A DNA stretch of 64,000 nt, taken from Methylopumilus universalis (GTDB taxonomy: Bacteria; Pseudomonadota; Gammaproteobacteria; Burkholderiales; Methylophilaceae). A program made the position numbers and the translations under genes. Below are positions 1 to 9,687 of this stretch, in pieces. The notes beneath the pieces are model-generated. The model saw only the letters and a program-made list of their open reading frames with translations. It ran no database searches and was not told the DNA's origin. Where the stretch lies: the NCBI RefSeq assembly GCF_006363895.1, contig NZ_CP040953.1. One strand, written 5' to 3'. The number at the start of each line of letters is the position of its first letter. Within the stretch, counting starts at the first letter, position 1.

Positions 1-1
1 T

Positions 2-979
2 TCAAAACATGTTCAATGTGAATTAAATCTAATGTTAGATGCAGCAAATTGCAGTCGCTTAGGTGAAAATTTTAAAGATAAAAAACTGCTTATCGTGCCA
101 GAAGTTTATTGGGATTACTGTAATGAAGATGTCATGGTCATGGAAAGAATGTACGGAACACCTATAAGCCACATCGAAATCCTTCGCAAGAAAAAAATCG
201 ATATTAAGCAACTCGCACGCAACGGGGTAGAAATATTTTTTACGCAGGTATTTAGGGATAGTTTTTTTCATGCAGATATGCACCCCGGCAATATTCAGGT
301 TGCTGATGATGGTCGCTATATTGCAATGGATTTTGGTATCATGGGGTCTCTTAGTGAGAACGATAAAAATTATCTAGCACGTAATTTTTTAGCCTTTTTT
401 AAACGTGATTACCATGACGTAGCACTTGCTCATATCGAATCGGGCTGGGTTCCTAGGAATACTTCTTTAGATGAATTTGAAAATGCAATACGATCAGTAT
501 GTGAGCCTATTTTTAATAAGCCTTTGAAGGAAATATCATTTGGTCGTCTTCTTATCAGGCTATTTCAAACATCGAGACGATTTAATATGGAAATCCAGCC
601 TCAGCTTACCATGCTTCAAAAGACACTTTTAAATGTTGAGGGTCTTGGTCGAAACCTAGATCCTGATTTAGACTTATGGAAAACAGCCGCTCCATTTTTG
701 AAAAAATATATGTCAGAACAAAAAGGTATTAAACATATTTTAAAGAGTTTAAAAAATGAACTCCCGCATTGGCTTCACTTAACGCCACAATTGCCAAGAC
801 TTATTCATGAGTTTCTCGAACAAAAAAAACATGAAAATATAAATGCATTTAACCAAGATGACATTGATCACCTATTAAAAACGCAAAAAAAACAGAATCG
901 CTGGTTTAAAACTGCTATTACTTTAATTGGAATTACTTTGTTGCTAAATTTAACAATCTTGTTTTATTTTATTAAATAA
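2..979 (+). CDS. ubiB: UbiB/ABC1-family atypical kinase, 5'-truncated by window edge
   Basis: Partial gene: the frame is open from base 2, so the true start lies outside the window. The 325 visible residues form the C-terminal part of an ABC1/UbiB atypical kinase. The invariant HADMHPGN stretch (about residue 90 of the fragment) and the metal-binding DFG-type motif (MDFGIMG) are intact, and the chain ends in a hydrophobic membrane segment. The family supports aerobic ubiquinone synthesis at the inner membrane. The ATG at 32 is internal, because the residues before it (VQCELNL) also match the family. Its usual partners ubiE and ubiJ would lie upstream, out of view. Confidence 0.9.
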   Translation, partial: SKHVQCELNLMLDAANCSRLGENFKDKKLLIVPEVYWDYCNEDVMVMERMYGTPISHIEILRKKKIDIKQLARNGVEIFFTQVFRDSFFHADMHPGNIQVADDGRYIAMDFGIMGSLSENDKNYLARNFLAFFKRDYHDVALAHIESGWVPRNTSLDEFENAIRSVCEPIFNKPLKEISFGRLLIRLFQTSRRFNMEIQPQLTMLQKTLLNVEGLGRNLDPDLDLWKTAAPFLKKYMSEQKGIKHILKSLKNELPHWLHLTPQLPRLIHEFLEQKKHENINAFNQDDIDHLLKTQKKQNRWFKTAITLIGITLLLNLTILFYFIK

Positions 980-996
980 ATTTAGGAAATTTTGAT

Positions 997-2418
997 TTGC
1001 TTATTTGGTTTGTCTCTCTCTATCTTCTCGTCACAATTGGGATTGGTATTTTTGTATCCTCCCGTGTTAAAAATACGAAAGACTATGCTGTAGCCGGAAG
1101 GCACCTGCCACTCCCTATCGTGACTGCAACCGTTTTTGCAACTTGGTTTGGAGCAGAAGCAATTTTTGGTGTGTCGTCTACTTTTGTTAAAGAAGGCTTA
1201 AATGGGGTTGTGGCTGACCCTTTTGGGTCAAGCCTTTGTTTGGTTATTGCTGGTATTTTCTTTTCTTCTAAATTATATATTATTACTTTGGGAGACTTTT
1301 ACAGGGCGAGATACAACAGAACTATTGAGGTATTAACAACCATCGCAATTGTCATCTCATACTTGGGATGGGTAGCGGCACAGATCAAAGCGCTTGGATT
1401 AATATTTAACCTTATTACACATCAATATATTAGCGAAGAACTGGGCATGGTTATTGGGATATTAATTGTGCTGACTTTCACTACCTTTGGCGGCATGTTA
1501 TCTGTAGCCATCTTAGATTTTATCCAAATGATCGTAGTTATTGGTGGGCTTCTATATATTGCATATGCTATTTCTCATTTAACAGGGGGAGTTGCCCCGG
1601 TTATTGAAAGTGCCTCTATAAATCATAAGTTAGACTTTTTCCCAAAAGGTAATATTTGGACATGGATAACTTTTTTGGGTACATGGATTACTATGATGCT
1701 GGGATCGGTTCCTCAACAAGACGTTTTTCAACGCGTAACATCGGCTAAAACTGCCAAAATTGCCTTATACGGCTCGATACTTGGCGCTTCAATTTATTTT
1801 ATATTTACGTTTGTACCAATGTTTATTGCATATTCGGCAACTTTAATTGATGCTGAATATTTTAACGGACTCGTCAATACAAACTCACAGCATGTCTTGC
1901 CCATGCTTGTGCTTAACTATATGCCACTCTTTGCACAAGTGATATTTTTTGGAGCTGTTCTATCAGCAATAATGAGTTGCTCTTCAGCAACGCTTCTAGC
2001 GCCATCTATTTCTTTTGCAGAAAATATTGTTAAAGGTTATTTTCCAAAAATCAGCGACAAACATTTACTCAAAATTATGAGAATTACCCTCGTCTGTTTT
2101 TCTGCTGTTGTCTTGCTATATGCCCTTAGTTCAAACCTTTCCATTTTTGGGATGGTTGAATCAGCCTATAAAATTACCTTAGCAGGTGCTTTTGTGCCTC
2201 TCGTATTTGGTGCATTTTGGAAAAAAGCTAATAGCCAAGGGGCTTTAATGGCCATTATTGGCGGTATAGGTTCGTGGTTATTCGTAGAAGTATTTTTAGG
2301 TGATAGTGCGCTGATTCCTGCTCAACTAATTGGCTTGGGTAATAGTATTATTGGGATGATTGTAGGATCCTTATTACCGAAGATTATCAAAGAAACAAAT
2401 AAGCTTAATATTAATTAG
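997..2418 (+). CDS. Sodium:solute symporter family (SSS) permease
   Basis: A 473-residue polytopic membrane protein with about a dozen hydrophobic segments and the SSS-family features: an N-terminal helix followed by a DYAVAGR-like loop (residues about 28-34), a glycine-rich first half, and a CSSATLLAPS stretch near residue 330. Such proteins import organic solutes with sodium; the substrate cannot be read from sequence. The start is a TTG at 997 with a purine-rich site (AGGAAA) about 8 bases upstream. It follows ubiB by 17 bp, so co-transcription is plausible. Its stop codon overlaps the mutM stop on the other strand by four bases. Confidence 0.85.
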   Translation: MLIWFVSLYLLVTIGIGIFVSSRVKNTKDYAVAGRHLPLPIVTATVFATWFGAEAIFGVSSTFVKEGLNGVVADPFGSSLCLVIAGIFFSSKLYIITLGDFYRARYNRTIEVLTTIAIVISYLGWVAAQIKALGLIFNLITHQYISEELGMVIGILIVLTFTTFGGMLSVAILDFIQMIVVIGGLLYIAYAISHLTGGVAPVIESASINHKLDFFPKGNIWTWITFLGTWITMMLGSVPQQDVFQRVTSAKTAKIALYGSILGASIYFIFTFVPMFIAYSATLIDAEYFNGLVNTNSQHVLPMLVLNYMPLFAQVIFFGAVLSAIMSCSSATLLAPSISFAENIVKGYFPKISDKHLLKIMRITLVCFSAVVLLYALSSNLSIFGMVESAYKITLAGAFVPLVFGAFWKKANSQGALMAIIGGIGSWLFVEVFLGDSALIPAQLIGLGNSIIGMIVGSLLPKIIKETNKLNIN

Positions 2419-3230
2419 TTCTGACACTTAATACAGAAGAAACTTGAGCGCTGTCCAATTTTCATGTTTTCAATAATTGACTTGCACTTTCGGCAAGGCT
2501 TACCTTTCATGCCATAAACATTATAAGTCTGCTGAAAATAACCAGACTGTCCATTAACGTTATAAAAATCTTTAAGAGAACTTCCGCCTAGTTCAATTGC
2601 TTTTATTAATGTAGCTTTAATATGTTTAACGATCTTTGTGCATTCGCCCAGTGAAGTGTCTTTACCTAATTTACTGGGAATCACTCCAGCTTTAAATAAT
2701 GATTCACTTGCATAGATATTACCAACGCCAACAACGATATGGCTATCCATGATGATATTTTTAATAGGTGATTTTTTATTCTGCGCTTTTGAAAATAAAT
2801 AATCTCCAGTAAATAAACTTTCTAATGGTTCAGGACCTAACCTAGAAATTAAAAAATGGTCTTTAATATCTCCATCTATCCAGAATATAGATCCAAATCT
2901 TCTTGGGTCTGTATACCTCAAAATATTTTTTGAATTATGAAACGTGATATCAACATGATCATGCTTTTTAGGAGGTGTCTCTTTGTCTAAGATTTCAAGC
3001 CGTCCTGACATGCCTAGATGAATCATGAGGGTGCCTTTTTCAAATTGAACAAGAATATATTTCGCGCGTCTTTTTATGAAGAGTATTTTCTGGTTAGGAA
3101 GTGTTTTCTTTAAGTGCGATGGAATTGGCCATCTTAAAGATGGATTCCTGATAATAATATTTGAAATAGACTTTTGAAGAATGGGTTTGAGACCGATACA
3201 GGTGATCTCAACCTCTGGAAGTTCAGGCAT
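2415..3230 (-). CDS. mutM: Formamidopyrimidine-DNA glycosylase (8-oxoguanine repair)
   Basis: A bifunctional base-excision enzyme that removes oxidised purines and nicks the abasic site. The 271-residue length is normal. The N-terminus is the diagnostic MPELPEVE with catalytic Pro2 and Glu3. The KRRAKY-containing strand near residue 55 supplies the conserved lysine, and the C-terminus carries the DNA-binding zinc finger with cysteines at 246, 249, 266 and 269. It is the last gene of a leftward run headed by the ABC transporter genes, 8 bp after the DUF4340 gene, so it is probably transcribed with them. Function is certain from motifs. Confidence 0.97.
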   Translation of the reverse strand: MPELPEVEITCIGLKPILQKSISNIIIRNPSLRWPIPSHLKKTLPNQKILFIKRRAKYILVQFEKGTLMIHLGMSGRLEILDKETPPKKHDHVDITFHNSKNILRYTDPRRFGSIFWIDGDIKDHFLISRLGPEPLESLFTGDYLFSKAQNKKSPIKNIIMDSHIVVGVGNIYASESLFKAGVIPSKLGKDTSLGECTKIVKHIKATLIKAIELGGSSLKDFYNVNGQSGYFQQTYNVYGMKGKPCRKCKSIIENMKIGQRSSFFCIKCQN

Positions 3231-3238
3231 AAAAGAAT

Positions 3239-4126
3239 TTATTTATTAGAATGTTCAACGGGAGGATTCAGCATAGTAAATCCAATATCACTCCCAAAGT
3301 GGTACAGTAAGCCTTCATCTACTCTATAGAGTTGCGTCTCCGGTGATTCCTGGACACGTAAAAATGTAATCTTTTTCCCATCTGTCGTATGGATATCAAA
3401 ACTCTTATATGGGATCCTTAAATCAATGGCGAATTTTTCAACCGACTTTGCTGGATTTTTAACCCATGTCATATCAAACCATTCAGCCATATCGCTTTGT
3501 TTAAGTTGATTGCCTTCGTTAGCAGACCATTCGTTATTATTGCGCGTGACTTTTAATTTTTTAGATTTCCATTGTTCAAGACGAGAAAAATCGAAATCCT
3601 TAATTTGTTCTGACTTGCTTAAGGGAGACTTATCAATGAGCTCAATTGGCTGAGTAGATGCAGATTCAGAATAAGAACCGCTAATAAGGTACACATTGTC
3701 TTTATACAAAAGGTATTGGTCTTCTGTTACAGAGTTGTATGTGCCAAAAATAAACTCCTCCTCCACCCCCTTATGAATTAATTTTAAATTCATAGTAGGT
3801 TTATCTAAACCATATTTTGCTAGATCGTTTGAAGGCAATTTTTCGCTACTTGATGTTGCTACGATGGATATTATTTTTTGCACTGAAAATTGGTCTGCTC
3901 TACCTTTTATAGGCTCAACCATATCCCATGACTCGGTAGATTTTTTAAAAATTACAGAAGCTCTAGATGGAAAATCTACCTTTATAGAGTCAAAATCGCT
4001 CAAATTAAAAGTGCTAATTGAAAATTGTTTGGTTTGCTTTATCTTTGAAGGCTTTAGAAATAAAAAGAGTGATATCGATAAAACCATCACTAACAAGATA
4101 ATATTAATTAGCCAACGATTTTTCAT
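3239..4126 (-). CDS. DUF4340 domain protein, exported/membrane-anchored
   Basis: A 295-residue protein with one N-terminal hydrophobic segment (residues about 6-24) and then a soluble, beta-rich extracytoplasmic region of the DUF4340 type, including the recurring pattern of a tyrosine-glycine-leucine-[DE]-[KR]-P stretch (KYGLDKP, about residue 103). DUF4340 proteins commonly sit beside GldG-like proteins of ABC exporters, exactly as here (10 bp after the GldG-like gene), which suggests a periplasmic partner of that transporter. No enzymatic motif is visible. The molecular role is unknown; the family assignment is from sequence style and context. Confidence 0.75.
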   Translation of the reverse strand: MKNRWLINIILLVMVLSISLFLFLKPSKIKQTKQFSISTFNLSDFDSIKVDFPSRASVIFKKSTESWDMVEPIKGRADQFSVQKIISIVATSSSEKLPSNDLAKYGLDKPTMNLKLIHKGVEEEFIFGTYNSVTEDQYLLYKDNVYLISGSYSESASTQPIELIDKSPLSKSEQIKDFDFSRLEQWKSKKLKVTRNNNEWSANEGNQLKQSDMAEWFDMTWVKNPAKSVEKFAIDLRIPYKSFDIHTTDGKKITFLRVQESPETQLYRVDEGLLYHFGSDIGFTMLNPPVEHSNK

Positions 4127-4135
4127 AATTACAAA

Positions 4136-5521
4136 CTAAGCTTTTCTTCGTTTGAACCAAAACAATATACCTACAACAAAAAAACCAATCGGTATGAAGT
4201 ATTGAAAACTATGGAATATGGTCCAGGCAATAATGAATGAAATTTTGTTATCAGGAATAGTGACATTGACATCTTTTAATGGCATGGGCTGTATAGAAAT
4301 TAAATTATCATCGCCTGATAGCCAGTTAATCATGTTGATACCGAGATCTAAATTGCCACCATTTATAATAAATGTATTAGATAAGAAGTTACCATTACCC
4401 ACTACAACCACTCTTTGGCCCTTTTTTCCATAAACTCTTTGAAGTGCAACTGCTATATTAATTGGGCCAGGTTTATCTTTGCTTTTATCGAAAGTAGGTT
4501 TTTGATTTGCCATTACTTGAGTAGACTCCAGCCATCCGTTGGGCGATACCTCTATCAATTTACTAACTTCCCAACCATTATCTAATGTTCCTTTAGCATT
4601 AACTTCGTGTGCATTAGAAAATCGAGTTCCTAGCATAAAGTTTTTGGTAATAGCGTGCTCGCCATAAGAAGAAGCATAAGCAATATTTTCATTACTCCCC
4701 TCACTCCTATCTGCTGGATCTATAACTTGTCCGCTTGAAACGCTTAGTCCAAGATAGGTAGCAATTTCATCTAGGCCATGAAAGTTATTATCATCAAGAA
4801 GCCAAAGTAAATTTCCGCCTGACTCTAAGAATTTTTTAATTTTTTTTGCTTCAATTGGAGAAATATTTTTTTGCGGGCTTGCAATCACTAACATCGAACC
4901 ATTCAAAGGAACTTCTGGCTCAATAGTTAAATTTAAATTAGCGAATTTCAAACCTTTAGATTCTAATTGCTTACCAAATTCACCTACGTCATTATTCTTC
5001 AGACCAATTAAGTTTCTTTCACCATGTCCATCTAAATACATAACTGCCTGTTGGCTTGTTCTTGATAAGCGCATAAAAAGATTTGTCATCTCTTGTTCTG
5101 CAAAAGGCGGTTTAATATGCTCAGATCTTTTTTGATATTCAACCACAACTTCGCCGTCTTCTTTAATACCGTTTTCCTGGGCTAATTTTGGTTCTTTTAT
5201 TGGGCTAATAAATTTAACATTGATATCAGGTTTCGTTCTCTGATATCTGGCCATAAAATTAATAATGCCCTGCCTAAATGTGTCACCGTTATTCACGTCA
5301 TCTTCCGAAGCGAATACAGTTAATGTTATTGGGCCTTGCATTTGCTTAAGTACATTAATACTTCCGGTTGTTAATGTATTTCTATTAGCTTGGGTTATAT
5401 CTTTAGCAAACTTGTATTGATTTGCAACAAATCCTAATAAAAATATTAAGGCTATGAATAAAACTACAAAAAAACTATTTTGTATAAGAATCTGTAATCT
5501 TAATTTTGGATTAACTTTCAT
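4136..5521 (-). CDS. GldG-like auxiliary component of ABC exporter
   Basis: A 461-residue protein with a transmembrane helix near each end (residues about 15-32 and 430-455) and a large extracytoplasmic domain between them. It matches the GldG/ABC_transp_aux type: an N-terminal ferredoxin-like region (QGPITLTVFAS) and a second domain with YLDGHGERNL and MLVIASPQ. In Bacteroidetes the relatives GldA/F/G take part in gliding; elsewhere their cargo is unknown. It starts 2 bp after the permease gene, indicating translational coupling. No gliding genes are seen here, so an export role for an unknown substrate is the safer call. Confidence 0.8.
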   Translation of the reverse strand: MKVNPKLRLQILIQNSFFVVLFIALIFLLGFVANQYKFAKDITQANRNTLTTGSINVLKQMQGPITLTVFASEDDVNNGDTFRQGIINFMARYQRTKPDINVKFISPIKEPKLAQENGIKEDGEVVVEYQKRSEHIKPPFAEQEMTNLFMRLSRTSQQAVMYLDGHGERNLIGLKNNDVGEFGKQLESKGLKFANLNLTIEPEVPLNGSMLVIASPQKNISPIEAKKIKKFLESGGNLLWLLDDNNFHGLDEIATYLGLSVSSGQVIDPADRSEGSNENIAYASSYGEHAITKNFMLGTRFSNAHEVNAKGTLDNGWEVSKLIEVSPNGWLESTQVMANQKPTFDKSKDKPGPINIAVALQRVYGKKGQRVVVVGNGNFLSNTFIINGGNLDLGINMINWLSGDDNLISIQPMPLKDVNVTIPDNKISFIIAWTIFHSFQYFIPIGFFVVGILFWFKRRKA

Positions 5522-5523
5522 AA

Positions 5524-6282
5524 TTATCCACGAAGCCTTTCTGCATCAAGACGTCTTATAGTTAATGTTAAGAATGTTGAAATGAATAAAAAGAAATATA
5601 TTAAATCCGAGGTGTCAATCATTCCCCTTGAAAAGCTTTGGAAGTGTTTCATTAAGGATACGTATGCAAACCAGTGATTAGGATCGCTCGCAAACATACT
5701 TTCAAGAAAAATTAATGCAAATAATGAGATAAAACTTAGTATTGCAGCAATAATAGGCTGTTTTGTTAAGCTTGAAAAATAAATACCTAAAGCAGAAAAG
5801 CTTCCTAAAAGAAGCCAAAGACCAAATGAATTTGCGATTAAATACCCAAAATCTATATCCGACCAAATATTAAGCGTTATGAGCATCATAAAAATATAAA
5901 CAATAAGAATGCTTAAGAAAATAATCAATCCGACAAATTTACCTAAAACAATTTCAGTTAACGAAATGGGTGCGCTAAATAAAAATGGCAATGTTTGATT
6001 GCGTCTCTCTTCGCTAATAAGACGCATAGTCAAAAGTGGAACAGCGAAAAGCATAATATAGCGCGCTATGCCAAAAACTGTCTGACCTACAAAAATTGTA
6101 ACTCCAACTCTTTCAGCAGGTCGAACTGCACCCGACATCACTTCAAAGTATTTATTTACTCCGGTCAGATAAAAATTACCAAGCAAAGCCATAAGAAGGG
6201 CCAATATAGTCCACCCCATTGGTGAAGCAAATAAACTTTTAAGCTCTTTTCTTGCGATATTTAAAATCATTTTAGCGATCAC
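5524..6282 (-). CDS. ABC transporter permease, ABC-2/GldF type
   Basis: A 252-residue inner-membrane protein with six predicted hydrophobic segments. The conserved cytoplasmic stretch RLISEERRNQTLPFLFSAPI (about residues 86-105) is typical of ABC-2 permeases of the NosY/GldF type and probably forms the coupling helix with the ATPase. It lies 10 bp downstream of the ATPase gene and 2 bp upstream of the GldG-like gene, so the three make one transporter unit. Direction is inferred to be export because ABC-2 systems export. Substrate is unknown. Confidence 0.85.
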   Translation of the reverse strand: MIAKMILNIARKELKSLFASPMGWTILALLMALLGNFYLTGVNKYFEVMSGAVRPAERVGVTIFVGQTVFGIARYIMLFAVPLLTMRLISEERRNQTLPFLFSAPISLTEIVLGKFVGLIIFLSILIVYIFMMLITLNIWSDIDFGYLIANSFGLWLLLGSFSALGIYFSSLTKQPIIAAILSFISLFALIFLESMFASDPNHWFAYVSLMKHFQSFSRGMIDTSDLIYFFLFISTFLTLTIRRLDAERLRG

Positions 6283-6292
6283 TCATATTCAT

Positions 6293-7225
6293 TTAATTTG
6301 TTTGTTTCTTTTCAGTTAATTGCACAAAAACATCTTCTAGGCTCGTTTGATCAGGAGCTATTTGATAAAGCCCCCAGCGATTTTTTACCGATAACCTCAC
6401 GATAGCATCTGCTGGAGACTGTTTATTTTTAAAGTGAATGCGATACATACGATCTTCTGCTTTTTCAACTTTAATAACACCTTCAATATCTTTAAGCGCT
6501 GAGACTGTAGGTGCTTTTGCAAAGCCCACCATAAGCTTATTGCCTTGCCGATGCTGTTTTAATTCATCAATTGACCCATGAAATACTAAATTACCTTTAT
6601 CGATAATTTGAACACGATCACATACCATTTCAACTTCAGGAAGAATATGTGTAGATAAAATTACGCTATGTTTTTGACCTATTTCTCTAATAAGTGACCT
6701 AATTTCTCTAATTTGAATCGGATCAAGTCCTACTGTAGGCTCATCAAGAATTACAACTAAAGGATTATGAATAATTGCTTGAGCAATTGCTACGCGTTGC
6801 TGATAGCCATTAGATAAGTTTTCAATTAATCGCTTGCTCATATGGCTTAGGCCACATTTTTGTTTGGCAATTTCTACAGCTTTTTTAATTTGTTTACTAG
6901 GTACCTTATGAAGGCGGGCAGCAATGGTTAAAAATTCATCCACCGTAAGTTCCTTATATATGGGACGCATCTCAGGCAAATACCCTATTAATGCTTTTGC
7001 TTCCTTAGGATTTTCAATCATATCAATGCCACAAATTTTTACGGTACCGATCGAGGGGGCTAAATTTCCTGTAAGCATTCGCATTGTGGTCGACTTACCG
7101 GCTCCATTAGGTCCAAGAAAGCCTAGAACCTCACCTTTTTCTAGTTGAAAACTTACATTTTTAACGGCCTCGCGACCCCCAAAAAGGCGCGTTAGCTCAA
7201 TAGCTTCTAAGGTTAAATTTGACAT
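6293..7225 (-). CDS. ABC transporter ATP-binding protein, GldA/CcmA type
   Basis: A 310-residue ATPase with all nucleotide-binding motifs: Walker A GPNGAGKST (about residues 39-47), signature LSNGYQQR (about 137), Walker B VVILDEP (about 157), followed by the STHILPEVE switch. After residue 220 there is the extra C-terminal domain common in ABC-2 exporters, with the terminal QTSLEDVFVQLT block. It is the first gene of the leftward operon ATPase-permease-GldG-DUF4340-mutM and faces the TPR gene across a gap of about 150 bp. Confidence 0.9.
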   Translation of the reverse strand: MSNLTLEAIELTRLFGGREAVKNVSFQLEKGEVLGFLGPNGAGKSTTMRMLTGNLAPSIGTVKICGIDMIENPKEAKALIGYLPEMRPIYKELTVDEFLTIAARLHKVPSKQIKKAVEIAKQKCGLSHMSKRLIENLSNGYQQRVAIAQAIIHNPLVVILDEPTVGLDPIQIREIRSLIREIGQKHSVILSTHILPEVEMVCDRVQIIDKGNLVFHGSIDELKQHRQGNKLMVGFAKAPTVSALKDIEGVIKVEKAEDRMYRIHFKNKQSPADAIVRLSVKNRWGLYQIAPDQTSLEDVFVQLTEKKQTN

Positions 7226-7376
7226 AGATGTTTTTTTGAATTTTTATTGAAAAAATGAATCATAGATTATACATATTAAAATATCTTGTTTTGCTTTATT
7301 AAGCCCCGGATCATTGCTGACAGCTATTTGTCAAATTAGTTTAAACTATTGTGGAAATCAAATCTCAGGAATCTTT

Positions 7377-9047
7377 ATGCATCTGCTTAGAATATTTACA
7401 CTTATTACCATTCTCCTGTTTAGTATTTTAGCTAATGCAAAGCCAGGCACATCTAGTTCTGCTGATAATTATACCAATCCTGATCTTGTTTTTAGGCTCT
7501 TATTAGCTGAAATTGCATCTCAACGCGGGGAGCTTAATCTTGCCAGCGAACTTTTTTTGGATTTAGCCAAGCAAACTGATAACGCTCTATTAGCTGAACG
7601 CGCAACAAAAATTACTGGCTACACAAGAAATGCTGCTTTAGCTTTGGAGGCTTCCAAGGTATGGAATGAGCTTAATAAAGATTCTATTGATGCTCAACAA
7701 GCCTTAAGTGAAATACTTATAGCCAACAATAAACTTAACGAAGCAAAGCCAGTTTTACAAAAGTTACTCCTCAAAGATAAAACAAGGGCGAGTGGCTTTT
7801 TGTACTTGAATAGCATGCTTTCTCGAGTACCGGATAAGAAAGCTGTATTGACTTTAGTAACCGAGCTTGCTCAACCTTATCCCAAGCTAGCAGAGGCACA
7901 TTTTGCGGTCGTGCATGCAGCTTGGATTGGTAAAGATCAAAAAGTGTACGAAAAAGAATTGGCTGCTATCAATCAAATTAAACCGGAATGGGAAATGCCA
8001 GTCTTATTTAAAGGGCAAATCTTGGCTCAAGAAAGTCCAGAAAATGCCCTTAATTTCTATAGTGGTTTCTTAAGTAAATATCCAAAATCAAACGATGTAA
8101 GACTCGAATATGCAAAGCTTCTAACAAATGGTCGCAAATTTAATGAAGCTAAAAATGAATTTATTAAACTTGTAAATACAGCAAATAGTTCTGCGGAGGT
8201 TACACTTGCTGTGGGTTTGTTATCAGTTGAGCTTGAAGATTACGATCTTGCTGAAAAGTATTTTTTACAAAGCCTTAAAAGAAACCCAAAAGACAAAGAT
8301 CAAGTCTTTATCTATCTTGCAAAAATTGCAGACAAAAAGAATCTGACTGATGCGGCAATTACTTGGCTTAATAAAGTAGGCAATGGAAATCATTTTATTG
8401 AATCAAAATTAATTACAGCAGAAATCATTGCAAAAAAAGAATCCGTCGATAAAGCATTGGAATTTTTAAGTACAATAAAATCTAATTCGGTAGATGAAAA
8501 ATTAAGTGTCGTTCAATTAAAAACATCTTTACTCACTCGATTTAACCGCCACCAAGAAGCGTTTCAGCTCATGCAGAGTGAGGCGCCTAACTTTGCTAAA
8601 TCTGCTGAATTCAAATTTGATTATGCACTCCTCGCGGATAAGTTAAATAAATATGACTTAATGGAAAATCTTTTAAGGGAAGCTATCAAGATTAAACCTG
8701 ACTACGCTGTAGCTTATAATGCACTGGGCTATTCATTTGCTGATAGAAACATTCATTTAGAAGATGCAAGAAAATATATTGAGGTTGCTTTATCGATATC
8801 ACCTAATAATCATTATATTTTAGATAGTATGGGTTGGTTGTATTTCAGACTTGGCAAATTAGATTCTGCTCTTTCTTTCATTCAGAAAGCCTATGATATT
8901 CAAGCGGACCCAGAGATCGCAGCACATCTTAGTGAAATTTTGTGGGCCCAAGGAAAAAAGAAAGAAGCTAGCGATGTTCTAGAATTATCACTTCAATCAT
9001 TTCCCGATAATGAAGTTCTGAAAGAAACGTTTAAAAGATTACGTTAA
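7377..9047 (+). CDS. Exported tetratricopeptide-repeat protein
   Basis: A 556-residue protein with a signal peptide (residues 1-21, hydrophobic core then ANA cleavage site) followed by TPR-type helical repeats throughout; the clearest are in the last 150 residues (AIKIKPDYAVAYNALGYSFA and the repeats after it). The ATG at 7377 was chosen over an upstream TTG at 7314 because it has AGGA about 7 bases before it and starts directly with the signal peptide. It precedes lolB by 22 bp, and a TPR protein upstream of lolB-ispE is common in Betaproteobacteria. It probably acts in the periplasm or outer membrane as a scaffold; no specific partner is known. Confidence 0.8.
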   Translation: MHLLRIFTLITILLFSILANAKPGTSSSADNYTNPDLVFRLLLAEIASQRGELNLASELFLDLAKQTDNALLAERATKITGYTRNAALALEASKVWNELNKDSIDAQQALSEILIANNKLNEAKPVLQKLLLKDKTRASGFLYLNSMLSRVPDKKAVLTLVTELAQPYPKLAEAHFAVVHAAWIGKDQKVYEKELAAINQIKPEWEMPVLFKGQILAQESPENALNFYSGFLSKYPKSNDVRLEYAKLLTNGRKFNEAKNEFIKLVNTANSSAEVTLAVGLLSVELEDYDLAEKYFLQSLKRNPKDKDQVFIYLAKIADKKNLTDAAITWLNKVGNGNHFIESKLITAEIIAKKESVDKALEFLSTIKSNSVDEKLSVVQLKTSLLTRFNRHQEAFQLMQSEAPNFAKSAEFKFDYALLADKLNKYDLMENLLREAIKIKPDYAVAYNALGYSFADRNIHLEDARKYIEVALSISPNNHYILDSMGWLYFRLGKLDSALSFIQKAYDIQADPEIAAHLSEILWAQGKKKEASDVLELSLQSFPDNEVLKETFKRLR

Positions 9048-9069
9048 CTCTTACAGAGCTTTTATTTAA

Positions 9070-9687
9070 TTGAATTTTTCTAGCGCCTCCCTTCTTGTTG
9101 TAGTATTTTTTTTCTCAGGCTGCACAACATTGAATGATCCATTTGAGATATTTAGATCTCATTCTCCTGCAATTGAAACCTCGCAAGCGATTGACGAAAA
9201 TCGTTTTATAGAAAAATTTTCTATAAAAGCTAAATTTTCTTACTCTATCGATTCTAAAGGGGGCTCAGGCCGTCTCATTTGGCACTATGAAAATAATCAA
9301 GATGAGATTGATATCTTTTCGCCCTTTAATACCCAAATTGCAAAAATTATTTACTCATCTCATGATAAACGCATCATTGATGCCAATGGAAAAGTACTAT
9401 CAGGTGATGACTTTGATCGCTATATACAATCTTTATTTGGTAAGAATATTTCACCAGATCTCTTTAGAAATCTGATTACAAATCATGTTGATCGAATTAA
9501 AAATTTACGTAAAGATGAAAATCAACTTAATCGTGCAACTCATTTTTATAATGATGAGTGGAATATTTTAATTAATGCTTTCAAAACTCAGGATGGCTAT
9601 ACCGTTCCCTCTAAAATATCAATTACTCAAGGTACATTTAATTTTAATTTTATCGTAGAAGAGATTATTAACATTGCAGGCAAATGA
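9070..9687 (+). CDS. lolB: Outer-membrane lipoprotein-insertion protein LolB
   Basis: LolB receives lipoproteins from the periplasmic carrier LolA and inserts them into the outer membrane. The 205-residue product has an N-terminal lipoprotein signal ending at a lipobox cysteine (FFFSGC, cysteine about residue 18), then the incomplete beta-barrel fold, with FSIKAKFSY and SGRLIWHY matching the family's early strands. The start is TTG at 9070. The gene sits in the conserved lolB-ispE-tRNA-Gln-prs-rplY-pth order, which supports an assignment that would be weaker from sequence alone. Its 3' end overlaps ispE by 14 bases. Confidence 0.88.
   Translation: MNFSSASLLVVVFFFSGCTTLNDPFEIFRSHSPAIETSQAIDENRFIEKFSIKAKFSYSIDSKGGSGRLIWHYENNQDEIDIFSPFNTQIAKIIYSSHDKRIIDANGKVLSGDDFDRYIQSLFGKNISPDLFRNLITNHVDRIKNLRKDENQLNRATHFYNDEWNILINAFKTQDGYTVPSKISITQGTFNFNFIVEEIINIAGK

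Noticed and set aside
32..979. ATG at 32 as the start of ubiB
   Set aside because: The reading frame and family similarity continue upstream to the window edge.
7314..7376. TTG at 7314 as the TPR-protein start
   Set aside because: ATG 7377 has a ribosome-binding site and begins the signal peptide directly.
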